Origin: Cladobotryum mycophilum
Lineage: Eukaryota; Ascomycota; Sordariomycetes; Hypocreales; Hypocreaceae
Reading direction: 5' to 3'
DNA length: 64,000 nucleotides
Assembly (NCBI GenBank): GCA_036429605.1
Contig: JAVFKD010000015.1
Location: 2,565,421 to 2,629,420, forward strand
The stretch's first letter is position 1, and every line of letters begins with the position of its first letter. Shown piece by piece: positions 36,884 through 48,000 of the stretch. A program made the translations under genes and the position numbers. Under the pieces are notes generated by a model. That model was not told the origin of the DNA and ran no database searches. It saw nothing but the letters and a program-made list of their open reading frames with translations.

Positions 36884-39800
36884 CTACCATGGAGCCTCAT
36901 CGGTGAAATGGAAAAACAGCACAGATCCCGACTCGCAGGCGAAAATAATATTCGGTCCTGATACTACCAACTCCGCTGTCTGGTGCTCAACGGGGATCCA
37001 GGCAAGCCTTTTCCCATTATAAGTAAACCACTGCATATCTGGAGTAGTACCGTACCCTCGAGGATGGCATGAGGATTTTGAGAGGACACACAGGGGTAGT
37101 TTGCTGGATTTCAGGAATATTAGTTCTGCGATAGACAGACCGCCACAATTTGTGAGAATGTAATTGCCAGTCTTGTCGAAGTGTAACGTGTGACTTTGTT
37201 TTAATCTGTAGTCCCCAACCTCACAACATGCTATGAACGAACCAGTCTCAATATCCATAATGTGAACAGTACCGTCACGTGAACACGACACGAGACATTT
37301 GCCATCAGGTGAGTATGCCATTGACCAAATGAATACGAATAGTGGCAGTTTGTGCTTCACAGAATAACCACTGGAAATATTCCATATCGTAATGGTCTCA
37401 TCTCTTGACGAGGAAGCGATAGATACGCCATCAGGCGAAAAGGTGATGCAGTGAATAGGGCTTCCATGAGCCATCATCTCATAGTCACTATTCATAATAT
37501 TCCAATGCTTGATAGGCATAAGATTCCAAATTTCCATAGAACCATCAGCAAAACCGAAGGCAATGGATCGGCTGTTGGGCGAGAACGCGACGGATTCGAT
37601 ATGGCACTTGAGCGTGGCCAAGCAAGATGAAGTTGCAATACCCCATATTTTAACTGAATTATCCTCCGATATTGATGCGATATATTTGTCGTTGGGTGAG
37701 AAGTTAAGAGACATGATTCTGTTGTTGTGACCTTCAAGCGTTGCGCGGTGCTGTCCTGTAGTGACAACCCATATCTTAATTGTGCCGTCCCATGAACCTG
37801 TAGCAACAAGTTCGTTATTTGAAGAGAGCTTTATCGATTCAATAAGTTCTTCATACTCCGTCGCCATGTCATGATCAACTTTGAGGTCAGTGTTCCACAC
37901 TTTGAGGGTACAGTCAGCCGATCCTGAAGCCACATTGCCGTCAGAGAGGAAGACTAAACATGTGATAGACTCTAAATGGCCTTCTATTCTTAGAATGCAA
38001 GCCCCAGTGGTGGCATCCCATATTCTTACTCTAAAATCGGATGAGCCTGAAGCAATCTGATGTCCATTTGGAGAGAATGCAATAGTCTGGACCAATCCTG
38101 TAGGATCGGTGAGCACCTGTATTTTTTCGCCAGAGGGAATCGCCCAAATCATGATGAAGCCATCGTTATATCCCGAGGCCATATGCTGCTTGTCAGGCGA
38201 ATGCGCGATTGACGTGACCCTCGAACCATAGTTCAGGGAGACCACCTCGTGATCAAGACCTTTCACAATCGATGTTGCGATATTCCAGAGCCATATCGAA
38301 TGTAAATCCGGCGCTACCAATGCAAAAAGATGGTCCTGAGCTAACAAGGCCACCGGGGTTGCGTTTCGAATGGGTATTTGTAAGCTTCGATGGCATTGGC
38401 CGGATATAGGATCCCATTCCTTGATCTCGTTTCCTACGACCGAGATAAGCCTCTGGCCGTCGAAAGAAAAGGTGGGGACAAAATCGATTTCATAGCCATC
38501 ACCTCGTACACCTTTCTCAATTGTCCTGAGATGGCATGAAGCCTCAACGTCCCATATTCTAATATTCGCATCAAACGGCGTTACAGCAAGGTAGCGGCCA
38601 TCTGGAGATAAGGCAATTGCTTTTATTGATCCAATGCACACCTCGAATGTGTTCAGGCAAAACCCTGTTCGAGCATCCCATAATTTGATACAGCCATCGT
38701 CTGATCCAGAGGCAAGATACTGGCCATCAGATGACATTGCAACTGAGTTAATGCCGCTAAAATGGTCATTAAGTGTCATCAGGCATCTGCCCCACGTTGC
38801 AGGTGTATTTATCGGAGCCCCTACACAGAGTGGCCATTCTCTCTGCATGAGCTCCCGTACCAAACTCTTTCTTGGGGAAAATATAAGGGCGGAGAAATAC
38901 GCTTGAAGAGGTGCTACTGTAACGGCGTCTCTGCAAGACAACATAAAACAGCGCGCATCCTCAACTAGTTCAGCCAGTCTAGGGCATCCATTTCGTAGTC
39001 GCTACTAAGGGGTCATCGTCAGTATTCTTCTAAGATGATGTTGAAGTCAAATCGCCTACAGTGATCTCATTGAGTTTGATCATCGAAGTAATTCCCTCAA
39101 GCATCGACCCCAATAAGCTCAGTGCTTCCAGCCAATATAAATATTTACGGCGAATAAATTCGTGGAGCGGTCCATTGTCTTGGAGTTCGTGTGAAGCTCC
39201 TGAATCTAGGTCAGAAATCACGGCCTCGATTAAGTGGTCTAACCAATAGATGCAAGAGTATCGAACTGGAGCTAACGGATCCGGCGTTGGATCCACCACA
39301 TCGTCAATCAAAGTTCCTGGATGTTCCAAGTCATAGATATCGCGACGTAAAGTCTTATTCAACAGGCTCACTGATCTCTGAAACAGGATGAGATGTGTCC
39401 GCCCCATCCCCTGGGGAAAGACACACCTGGTGAGAAATTCCTTTACAGACTGGTGAACAAAGTAGAGAGCACATTCTCGAATAGCTAATAACGAACCGCA
39501 AAGTTCAATAATGTTTTCAAGTGAATCCTCTCCCGGAAGATCGACCAAGGAAGCCAGTTCTTCTAGCATTAATGGCCGATAGACTATGGTCGCCACGGAC
39601 AATAGTTGCATACAGATCTCTCTATCATCGGCATCCTCCATGGTTCGAATTTGCACCATCATTCTTTGGTAAAGAGGTTCTAGGCCTGGTGGAAATGTGT
39701 AAAGAATCTTGAGCGTCTTTGCCGCTCGAACATTCTCTAAGTTTCTGCAGACCAAGGCAACCCAAAGAAAGGTACCGTCTGCGTTTTCCAATAAATACTT

Positions 39801-40658
39801 ATAGGTAGCCTTTCTTGTTTCTTCACTGTAACTCTTCATCGAGGCTAATCTGCCTACTTTCTCATGGACATAATGTGTGACTGCTGCGGATACAGAGGAT
39901 GCGTTGAGTTCGAGACTTAGCGTTTTGCGACTGGCGTGTTGCAGTCGCTCCTCAATAATTGCCCAATTCCTGCTTGACACGATCCATTTGACGCGATCTG
40001 ACGCATTTGAAGACGTGACAATTAAGTCCAATAGCTCCATCTGGTGTTCTCCACATTCGTCTAGAGCATCGATAACAAGATATGTCGGCGGCAGGTCAGG
40101 GTCCTGGACTATGCTGTTGAAGATATCGCAAAGTGCCACCCAGGCGTTTACACCCTCGAACAGTTCCTTTCCAGCTATTTCATATTGCCTCCGTACGTGG
40201 GAAGCTAGTTGTCGTTTCTGGTAAACAATGAGATAGATGATGCCGCGAAGGACCGAGACAGCGTTATTTATGCGTGCATCGGTGCCCTGACAAAAAGAGT
40301 AAGACAAGAGAGAGTTTGCATTTGGGTCCTTTAGCATAGTCGAAGGACTTAATGCGTCGATAATCCCGCATAGAAGCATCGTCTTTCCCTTCCCGGGATC
40401 GCCTTTGATCCAAAGCAGTGGACTCTGCACATCATCCTTCCATTGCCGAAAATCGTCGTTCGTGAGGACCCAACAGTAACAGTCTTGAATTAGGCCACCC
40501 TTTGTCTCCTCGATGCGTCTCTTATCATGGCGTGGGTCTGTGATGCGCAAGTCCACCAGGCAGCGATCTTCTGTTGCGTAGAAATTGTTACCGACGTGGA
40601 TTCTAGCATCACCATTGGCGTTGATTGAATCAACCTCAATAAAGGGAACCGCGCTCAT
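36884..40658 (-). CDS. NLR: HRAM-like motif, NACHT and WD40 repeats (HET-E/NWD type)
   Basis: Fungal STAND receptor of the vegetative-incompatibility/immunity class. Exons 39060-40658 and 36884-39001 join across a 58-base intron (branch ACTGACG, acceptor TAGTAG) to give 1238 residues. Residues 9-27 resemble the HET-s-related amyloid motif. The NACHT domain has a lead-in (DLRITDPRHDKRRIEETKGGL), Walker A GDPGKGKT at 86-93, Walker B YLVIDALDEC at 193-202 and the winged-helix segment. A connecting helical region (LVEDARCFML, APLQAYFSALIFSP) leads to about 12-14 WD40 repeats from residue 606, enough for two propellers. The repeats are well diverged from each other, so this is not the hypervariable HNWD subtype. 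No larger N-terminal effector domain is fused. Confidence 0.93.
40578..40634 (-). other. HRAM-like amyloid signalling motif at the NLR N-terminus
   Basis: Residues about 9-27 read VDSINANGDARIHVGNNFY. The pattern (short polar strand, N/G turn, then x-A-R-x-x-x-G-N-N/S-aromatic) is that of HET-s-related amyloid motifs found on NLRs such as NWD2. Those template folding of a partner HeLo-domain protein. Matched by eye only. Confidence 0.6.
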
Positions 40659-42701
40659 TTTGGCCGCCTATTAACAACCATCTCAGATGGCTAGGATAGT
40701 AGTCGCTTAAGAACCCTTCTTGGCCTTGTAAGCATAATTTTAAAGGCTTCGATAAGGCAAGAGAAGGATGTGAGAGTCGGTGAATAGCTTCAGTCTCGAC
40801 ACCAAGGCTTTCGAGCGGGGTCAGAGGGAAAGGATTAGATCTAAAAGGTACATGAGACCCAGGCTGTATTAATGGCCGTCGAGTGACAAACAGCCAACCA
40901 GATGCTTCAGATTTGAGCCGCCCGAAAGTGAGGCTGGCAGGGTCACTCTGTCCAATACCAGCGTACCAGCAATCTAAGGTGCAAGGCACACCATGATCCA
41001 CCAGCTGGCTGCCTCCATCTTCAAAGGCACCTAAAGAAGGTTAGCCGTGTACAAACCCTCCATAATCCAATGAGCATTAGTTACTACGTGACCCAAATGT
41101 GCTACCAATGGGGACATCTGATCTTAAGACCATATAGACATGAAGTTGGACATTCACTTAACGAATCCTTGGAGACTAAGTACGCAGGGGGTCTAGAATC
41201 TGTAATCAGAATTGCCAAGGGCCGCCGAATAGTACAATATAGGGTGAAAACGGATAACCATTCCGTGGATGAAGCAAAGTCATCAAGACGGTGGCCGACT
41301 TTGACCCAGATCCAACACCAAGCTCAAAATATAACTAAAGTTGACTCGCGCCAAGTCATTGTGAACATTGCTACTTTACGTCACTTTCATAGTTTCCCGA
41401 AGCTTCCCAATCATTACTCCTCCTAAACCTGGTTGATAGAAGACGCATTCACCATTATGCCTCGATAATCGAAGATGCTCCCCCTCCATAACTGCGCTCA
41501 ATCAGAATCTTGTATCCTCCCTTTGCATTAACGGTCCCCGCTCTATTCGCGGTTCGATCCTCAGCAAGCATGCCTCAAAGAAAATTAATATCTCTCCATC
41601 CATTACCGGGTTTCACCATGGCCGTCTCGTCCGTATGACGACCCAGCTGAATGTATAAATGTCTAAACACAATCGTTAAATAATGCTGCGATACTGATGG
41701 CGCTCGCCACAACGCCAGATTTGCGTAGGCTAAGGTGTCGGATGTAACCCGGAATGCCAATCAAGTTTGATCGAAAACATGAAGGAGATCAATTGGTTTA
41801 ATTTATGTACTCTCCATTAGTTTTCTCAACCTATACGGCCAGGAGGGCCTTGCAAAACAACCTTGGTGGCTAGAACTACCCCTGGATGGCCACGATGTTC
41901 CAGCAGCCGCCAGCCTGATTCAATTCATACCACCACTAAATCCCCAATATGGAAACAAAAAAGGTCGATCAGTGCAAATTCAGAATAAAGCCCGTTGATT
42001 GAATGAGAGAATCCACATTTAAATGAATATATGCATAAACCCCCGAGCAAGCCCTGTCCTTCAGTACCAGCCACTGGCCCGCCTACAAGATGTGGGAGGC
42101 CTACCGAAGACGAGACTCGGAAGATGGTTCGCTAGAGAGATAAGCCACAAGCAACACATTGCACAATTCTAAACCACTGTCCCACATTGATTCGGAAGAG
42201 GTAATAACATCCATTTACTTGGCGGGGTAGAAAACAAGCAGTCCTGGCCACCATAACCCACATCCTCAATACAATGTGGGAGTGCAATGTTTCGATGAGC
42301 CCCGCTCCCACACAGCCGTGACAGCTGGAAACCCGGTTGAACCCAGCCCGCAGAACTCCAATAGCAGGTCACATAAACAGCATTACAGACCCGTGGACGT
42401 GTTACTTGTATGTAGGGATTGACTAAGAATACCTGGATCAAGTACAGTACTGCCTCACAGTAGAATAGTTAGAACCACTTGAGGTGAATGATGGCAGTCC
42501 AAGAACGTAGGCAGACATCGAGAACTAAAACTTAGCTCAGCCATCCCCCGGAAAACGGTTATTCACAGAATCTGGGCATCCGATTCACACCTTTTACGGC
42601 CTTCTCGCATTGAGCGGGGTAATTACGTCACTGACGTTTGTGATATAAGTGTGAGTCGAGCTCCTATAAAATCCCCTTGTCTAAAATCACACTCGTAATC
42701 A
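40659..42701. other. Intergenic, 2.0 kb
   Basis: Divergent space between the NLR and the exonuclease. A 121-codon minus-strand frame just upstream of the NLR (40636-41001) and a 118-codon plus-strand frame (41070-41426) show no domain. A TATAAAA lies at 42665-42671, about 31 bases before the exonuclease ATG. Confidence 0.5.
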
Positions 42702-43588
42702 ATGCACTTTATGAGGGACCTCTGCCGCAATACAGCTTCAAAACTCCACATAATGAAGAATGCCCGTTTCATAAACACACTGGAAGGGATTGGTGATCTT
42801 GTCGACTGGGCGGACCGCCTGGGCACTGAGAAGGGAGACCTGGAGCCCCCGTTATACATCGACGTCGAAGGGGAGCGCCTCGGTAGAGATGGACACGTTT
42901 CTTTATTGACCGCACTCGTTTATCCCGGCCAAGGTCTCGGGTGTGTCCACATTATCGACATATATACATTGGGGAGCGCTGCCTTTCACGCCGTCGGCAC
43001 ATGTGGCAAAAGTTTGAAGGACATCTTGGAGTCGCCACAAATCCTGAAAGCATTCTTCGACGTCAGGAATGATTCAGATGCGCTCTACAGCCACTTTGGT
43101 ATCAAACTGAGGGGTGTCTGGGATATCCAGCTCATGGAGAGCGCTAATCGACGGAATACAAGAGCTCGGAGGCTCGTTTCCGGTCTTTCTCGGTGTATAG
43201 AAGATGCTCTGGATGGAAGGGAAAGGGACCAATGGAAGCTCTGCAAGGATAAGGGAGCAGGGATATGGAAACCCGAAAAGGGGGTTCATACAGCGCTTTC
43301 AACACACGGCCGCTCTCCGACGAGATTATGGCATACTGCGCTTCCGATGTACAGTACCTGCCATTACTGTTTCGCAAGTACAGACTTGGGACGGTTCGAT
43401 GGAGAAAGCTGGTAGCGGAGGCATCGCAGAATCGAATCCTTGCATCTCAAAAGGCTGGGTTCCAACCTCATGGTGGTATGGAAAAGGCACTAAGTCCTTG
43501 GAGTGCTGAGCAACATAAGATTCTCGACTCATGGAGCGAAGTAAATTCGCAAAGATACAATTTCCGTAGCCTCCAAACGAAAACCTAG
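42702..43588 (+). CDS. DEDDy 3'-5' exonuclease-domain protein (RNase D/EXD-like), frameshifted
   Basis: Single-domain RNase-D-like exonuclease. Motif I is YIDVEGERL (Asp54, Glu56), motif II lies in FFDVRNDSDALYSHF and motif III is AYCASDVQYL, the Y-x3-D of the DEDDy group. It is expected to trim RNA or DNA 3' ends with two metal ions; the substrate is unknown. The frame breaks at the G5 run 43280-43284. One added G joins KPEKGG to SYSAFNTRPLSDEIM and gives 295 residues. As written, the protein lacks motif III and would be inactive. The ATG at 42702 is the first in frame; 42711 and 42753 are alternatives. Confidence 0.87.
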
Positions 43589-44183
43589 ATGACTATGAGG
43601 AGGAAGGGGGCTTGTAAAGGAAGAGAGGATGACAGTCGCTACAGTACCTAAAAGCGCAAGCTAACCATTTGTCAACCTTCCAAATTGAACCAGCAAAAGT
43701 TGACCTGGAAATACATACTATTCTTTTCTTGAATATGTCCGATGTGCCTGTCAATGTAATATCCATAGAGAGGAGCTTTTTCTTCGAATGAAAAGAGAGT
43801 CAATCCTCATCCCGTAAATAGCGTTTATGATGCAAATAGGAAAAGAATTAAATGAAAACTAGTGGCACCCATTCCATCTTCAATTCTACCTAATTACCCA
43901 CTAAAGTAACTAATTTTCGCTTTAGTCAAGCGCTTCTGTACACTTCCGCTTCCCGAATCTTTTGATCGTCCGGCTCTCACGCCCGGGTGCCTCCGGACCA
44001 AGTCACGGCCCCACCAAGCCTAAACCTCGGCCCAACCCCAAATTCCATCATTCCACCGAAACCACATGCCCGTTACTTTTCCATCCCACATCATCAACCG
44101 CCACCTCTCACTCTCACTCTCCCGCCTTTCAACCCCAACAAAACAACCTCTACTCATTTCACCCACCCAATCCATCGCCCACA
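43589..44183. other. Intergenic, 595 bases
   Basis: Ends in a C-rich, pyrimidine-rich leader (43.97-44.18 kb) before the SDH assembly factor gene, typical of a housekeeping promoter in moulds. Confidence 0.5.
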
Positions 44184-44648
44184 ATGCGTCCCTTCACACT
44201 CCTCCGCCAACGAACCCCCCTCCCCTCCCTCTTCCCCTCCTCCATCCGCCTCTCCTCATCCTTCACCCCCCGCGCCGGCCCCCCCAAGCTCCCCGCCGAC
44301 CAACAAGCCGAATTCGAACGCCTCCAGCGCTCCGCCGCCGTATCCTCCGCCTTTCAAGACATTTCCTCCCAGACACAGACACAGACTCCTCTCGTGACGG
44401 AATCCCCTCGCCATACAACAACTCCCACCGCTACCACCGCCGCTACTACCGAGACTACCGCAACAACACAAGCCAGCAAGGCCGACGACAAGGAGGAGCT
44501 GAATACGGGCCTCTTTCGCGGCGCGCCGCCAGAATTCGAGGGGGAGGCGAATCCAAAGACAGGGGAGGTCGGGGGCCCGAAGAATGAGCCGCTGAGGTGG
44601 GGCGGTGATGGGGATTGGAGCTATAATGGGCGAGTGACGGATTTCTAA
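44184..44648 (+). CDS. sdh8: Succinate dehydrogenase assembly factor 4 (Sdh8/SDHAF4), mitochondrial
   Basis: Single-exon, 154 residues. The N-terminus is Arg/Ser/Leu-rich without acids (MRPFTLLRQRTPLPSLF), a mitochondrial targeting sequence. A low-complexity Thr/Ala/Gln middle follows. The C-terminus holds the diagnostic DUF1674 block (NPKTGEVGGPKNEPLRWGGDGDWSYNGRVTDF, in two parts). The protein binds flavinylated Sdh1 and protects it before complex II assembly in the matrix. It is intact despite C6 and C7 runs at 44266-44271 and 44279-44285, which matters for judging the frameshifts further left. Confidence 0.95.
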   Translation: MRPFTLLRQRTPLPSLFPSSIRLSSSFTPRAGPPKLPADQQAEFERLQRSAAVSSAFQDISSQTQTQTPLVTESPRHTTTPTATTAATTETTATTQASKADDKEELNTGLFRGAPPEFEGEANPKTGEVGGPKNEPLRWGGDGDWSYNGRVTDF

Positions 44649-45086
44649 GAATGCACTTGCAAACGATGTCACGATGTCACGATGCCGAGACCAAAGAAGC
44701 GATAAAGACGGCGGAATGGAGAGATGGATAACGGCACGACGAAAGACACGAGCCTACACAGAAGCCACATATTAGCATTGCAGGCACCGATCCTCATTGC
44801 AGCATCAAGACGACGAAAACAGTCACACGAATCACCTTGGAGGAGAAAGATAAAAAATCTGGAGAGAAGAATAAAACACCGCACCGCGGCGACTTTGTAC
44901 GATTATTTATAAAGTTATAACATGTACTACAACACCATGAGTTTTGCAAACAGGGTATTCTCATGTACAAATATGCCACCACACTCCGCTCGGACAATAA
45001 CCACCACCCTTTGACCCGCACCAAAAATGGATGTTTGCTTACCCATGCAGAAAATATCGCCCGCTACACCCCAGCTCCATATCCAA
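44649..45086. other. Convergent 3' region
   Basis: 438 bases between the Sdh8 and Rxt3 stops; no gene. Confidence 0.5.
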
Positions 45087-48000
45087 TTACTTTTCTTCCA
45101 CAGCAATCGCTTTCGTAACATTATCCGCGTCTCCCATATCGACGTCGTTATCCTCGCGGGCCCCAGACTTGGGGCTAGTTGACGTCTCCTCGTCTGGTCG
45201 GTTCTCCTTATCTCCTTCGCTACCATGTCGGTTACCCTCCTCGCCCGAGTTTTTCTTCATCCACTCTCCGGATATTCCATCCCCAAGATTGGGCTGATTC
45301 TCTTTTTCCTGCCCGGTTTCTTTCTCCTTACTCAGGCCCGTAATGTTAGCGAAATTAGCCGTCTGTTCCCTCATCCTTTCCCTTCTGCCCTTGCCACGAA
45401 GTCGAGCCTGAGGCTGCGCGCCGTTCTGCACCCAGCGGATGCTCTTGATCATGAAACTCAGCCCATCGTGAACGGCATGCCTAGTGCCAAATTCACCGCC
45501 AAACTCCCGACTGGTGATTCCATAACGTGTTGAAGCCCCATACTTGACCAGGCGAGGCAAAACTAGTACATCAACATGAAGGTCCCGGCATGGTGGGATT
45601 GTCATCGGACCCCCAGCGATTGGCGACGTGATTGGCTGTTCCGATGTAGGACTAACTGGCTCGCTGTCGTCCTTCTTGACCTTGCGTCGTTTGGCATCAG
45701 GCCCTTGTTCAATATCCAACATTGCAGTATCAATATCCTCGGTCCACTCTCCCTTTATCCAACCACCGTGAATGCAGGCCGCAACAACATCCGAGTCATC
45801 TGTGTAAACATCTGTCCCCCATAGATATGCTCTCGCTGTAATCTCTTCGCGGGCAATTGGTGAAAGGTGAACGCGAGAAACCTTCACCGTCAGCGTACAG
45901 TTTTCCTTGTCCTTAATCCTGTCGAACGGAAGTGGCTTCGGGTTCGATGAAAAGCCTCGGTGGGTAGGAGTGTTGGGAAGTAGTCTGCCTGGTTTCAAGT
46001 CGGGCTCGTAAATAAAGTCTCCCAGATGATGGCGAGGAAAGCCGGCCACTTGTTCGAGAACAGCCAGAGATGATACAATAGTTCTTGGCTTGGGAGGAAT
46101 GACCGGGGTCGAGGCCTGTGTAGATTGCTTTGATGATTGCGGTTGCGTTGTCTGCGCCGACCGCGGGGTATGGTGATGGTGATGGTGATGATGTGTAGCG
46201 CCTAGGCCAGCCTTATCTGTCGGCGAGGCTGCAGGAGTGCCTACTACTTTGAAGTTCTTGAATGGCGTGACTCCGACGGTAGGAGAGGTACCTTCTAGCG
46301 CGTGGTGATGATGGTGGTGGTGGTGACTGAGTCGGTGTCAGGTCAGATTAAGTTAACTAAAAGTGTGGGGGCGATCAACACTTACTGGTGATGATGATGC
46401 GGATGTCCCTTTGGACGTTTTGTGCCGCGACCAACTGGAGTCAATCTACCGGAAGTGTCGTCGTCACCTCGACCCTCTTCCGGATTCAACTTCCGTCTCC
46501 TGCCGCGGGGACCTTTTGTCGGGCCGTCCGGACCAGACTCCTGACCTGTGCCATCGGCTTCATCCCGCTTCGCCAAGGCAGCATTAGTATAAAGCGCCAT
46601 GGGGTTTGAAGTGACAGGGCTCGACAGCCCAACCATCGCTCCAACGCCACTACCTATTCCTGCAAACATGCGACCAAACTCGTTCTTGATGCCTGGTTCA
46701 GCAGTAGGTCCTGGTTGTTGTGGCTGGGCGCCTTGTACGGCCTGGGGCAGAGGAGAAACACGCCCCTTGCGGTTAATATCCTGGATAGCCAACAGGTTGC
46801 GTTGATGAATGCCCGGACCGGAGACATCGTCTCCATTCCGACTCCGCGATGAGTCAAACGGATGGTGGACCTGGTTACCGCCGCCATTATACGGCACTGA
46901 CGAAGGTTGTAGTGCTTCTTCGGGGGGTCGCGATCGGGGTGGTTGTTGTTGCTGCTGTGGATGGTGATGCTCCATTCGAGCTCGGTCTGGCGACTCGTGC
47001 GGTTGCGGGGGTGGGTACAGAGGATGTCGGAGGGTATGAAGGGTGCGACGTTGGTGGAAATCTTTCAGGCGGTGCAGATTGATAAGCTGGGCCAGGATGT
47101 GGGTAGGGGCCTGAGGATGGCGGATATTCTGGGTGCGGACGCTGATGTTCCATCGGGGCCCGGTAGATGGGCTCGGCCTCTTGTCGTGCCCAGCGTGGGT
47201 CTCTGGGATCTCGTTGTTCATGCACGTTAGGGGGCGGCCATACGCAGGTTGATTCCTAGGAGGTTCGCGGCGTACCTGCTGCTCGTGCGGAGGCAGGTGG
47301 TGTCGACCGGAATCACCCCCTGAGTACGCTCTTTCCCTCCCTTCTCTTTCACGCTGCTCCATGCCCATGGCACTTTGCCTTTCTCTCTCAGGCCTATATC
47401 TATCATCGTACGGGTGTGGTCTCAAGCCAGCTCTTTCTGGATTATATTCTATTGCCTGTGGCGGAGGCCTTGCTACTTCCTCCCTTCTACCATAAGCCTC
47501 TTCCGGTCCTGGCGCTCTACCCGCATCCATCGGTCGAGGAGCCATTCCGCCGTACGGTTTAGGCTGAGCATTCTGAGCCGGCGGGGGCCCAGGTGGCCCG
47601 GGCGGCATTCGACCATGATCTCTGACAGGATCATTCGAGTTGGATGGATGTCTCGAGTGATATGATTGAGGCGTGCCATATCGAGGGGGAATGTCGGGTG
47701 TCGAGGTGTAGTGCCCACGAGGAGATGGCACAGTGCTCGCTCGAGGATCGTACGGTCGTTGGTGGTCGGGAGTTTGGGGGCGTCGGAAAGGAGGGTAGTC
47801 TGAAGATGCAGAGTGCATCCGGGGAGAGGCTTGAATTGAAGGCGCATAGCCTGGCGCAGTCACAGAGCCCGGCGCCGAATGCGGCGAATAGTGTTGAGGC
47901 GGAGGCTGAGATTCTCGCGACGTCGGAGGTGGACCGCCCAGCATGGACGATATCGACATGGCGCTACCACCTGTGGAGCCAGATCGCGTGATGGAACCCA

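Noticed and set aside
36884..38944. WD40 region as a separate gene from the NACHT gene
   Set aside because: A 58-base intron with branch ACTGACG and a TAG acceptor joins both in frame and restores the linker seen in the family.
36884..39001. Hypervariable HNWD-type WD40 array
   Set aside because: Repeats differ strongly from each other, so there is no sign of the near-identical, concertedly evolving repeats of HNWD genes.
40636..41001. Minus-strand frame just upstream of the NLR as a possible N-terminal effector domain
   Set aside because: No HeLo, PNP, lipase or other NLR N-terminal signature, and the NLR's own ATG gives a complete family start.
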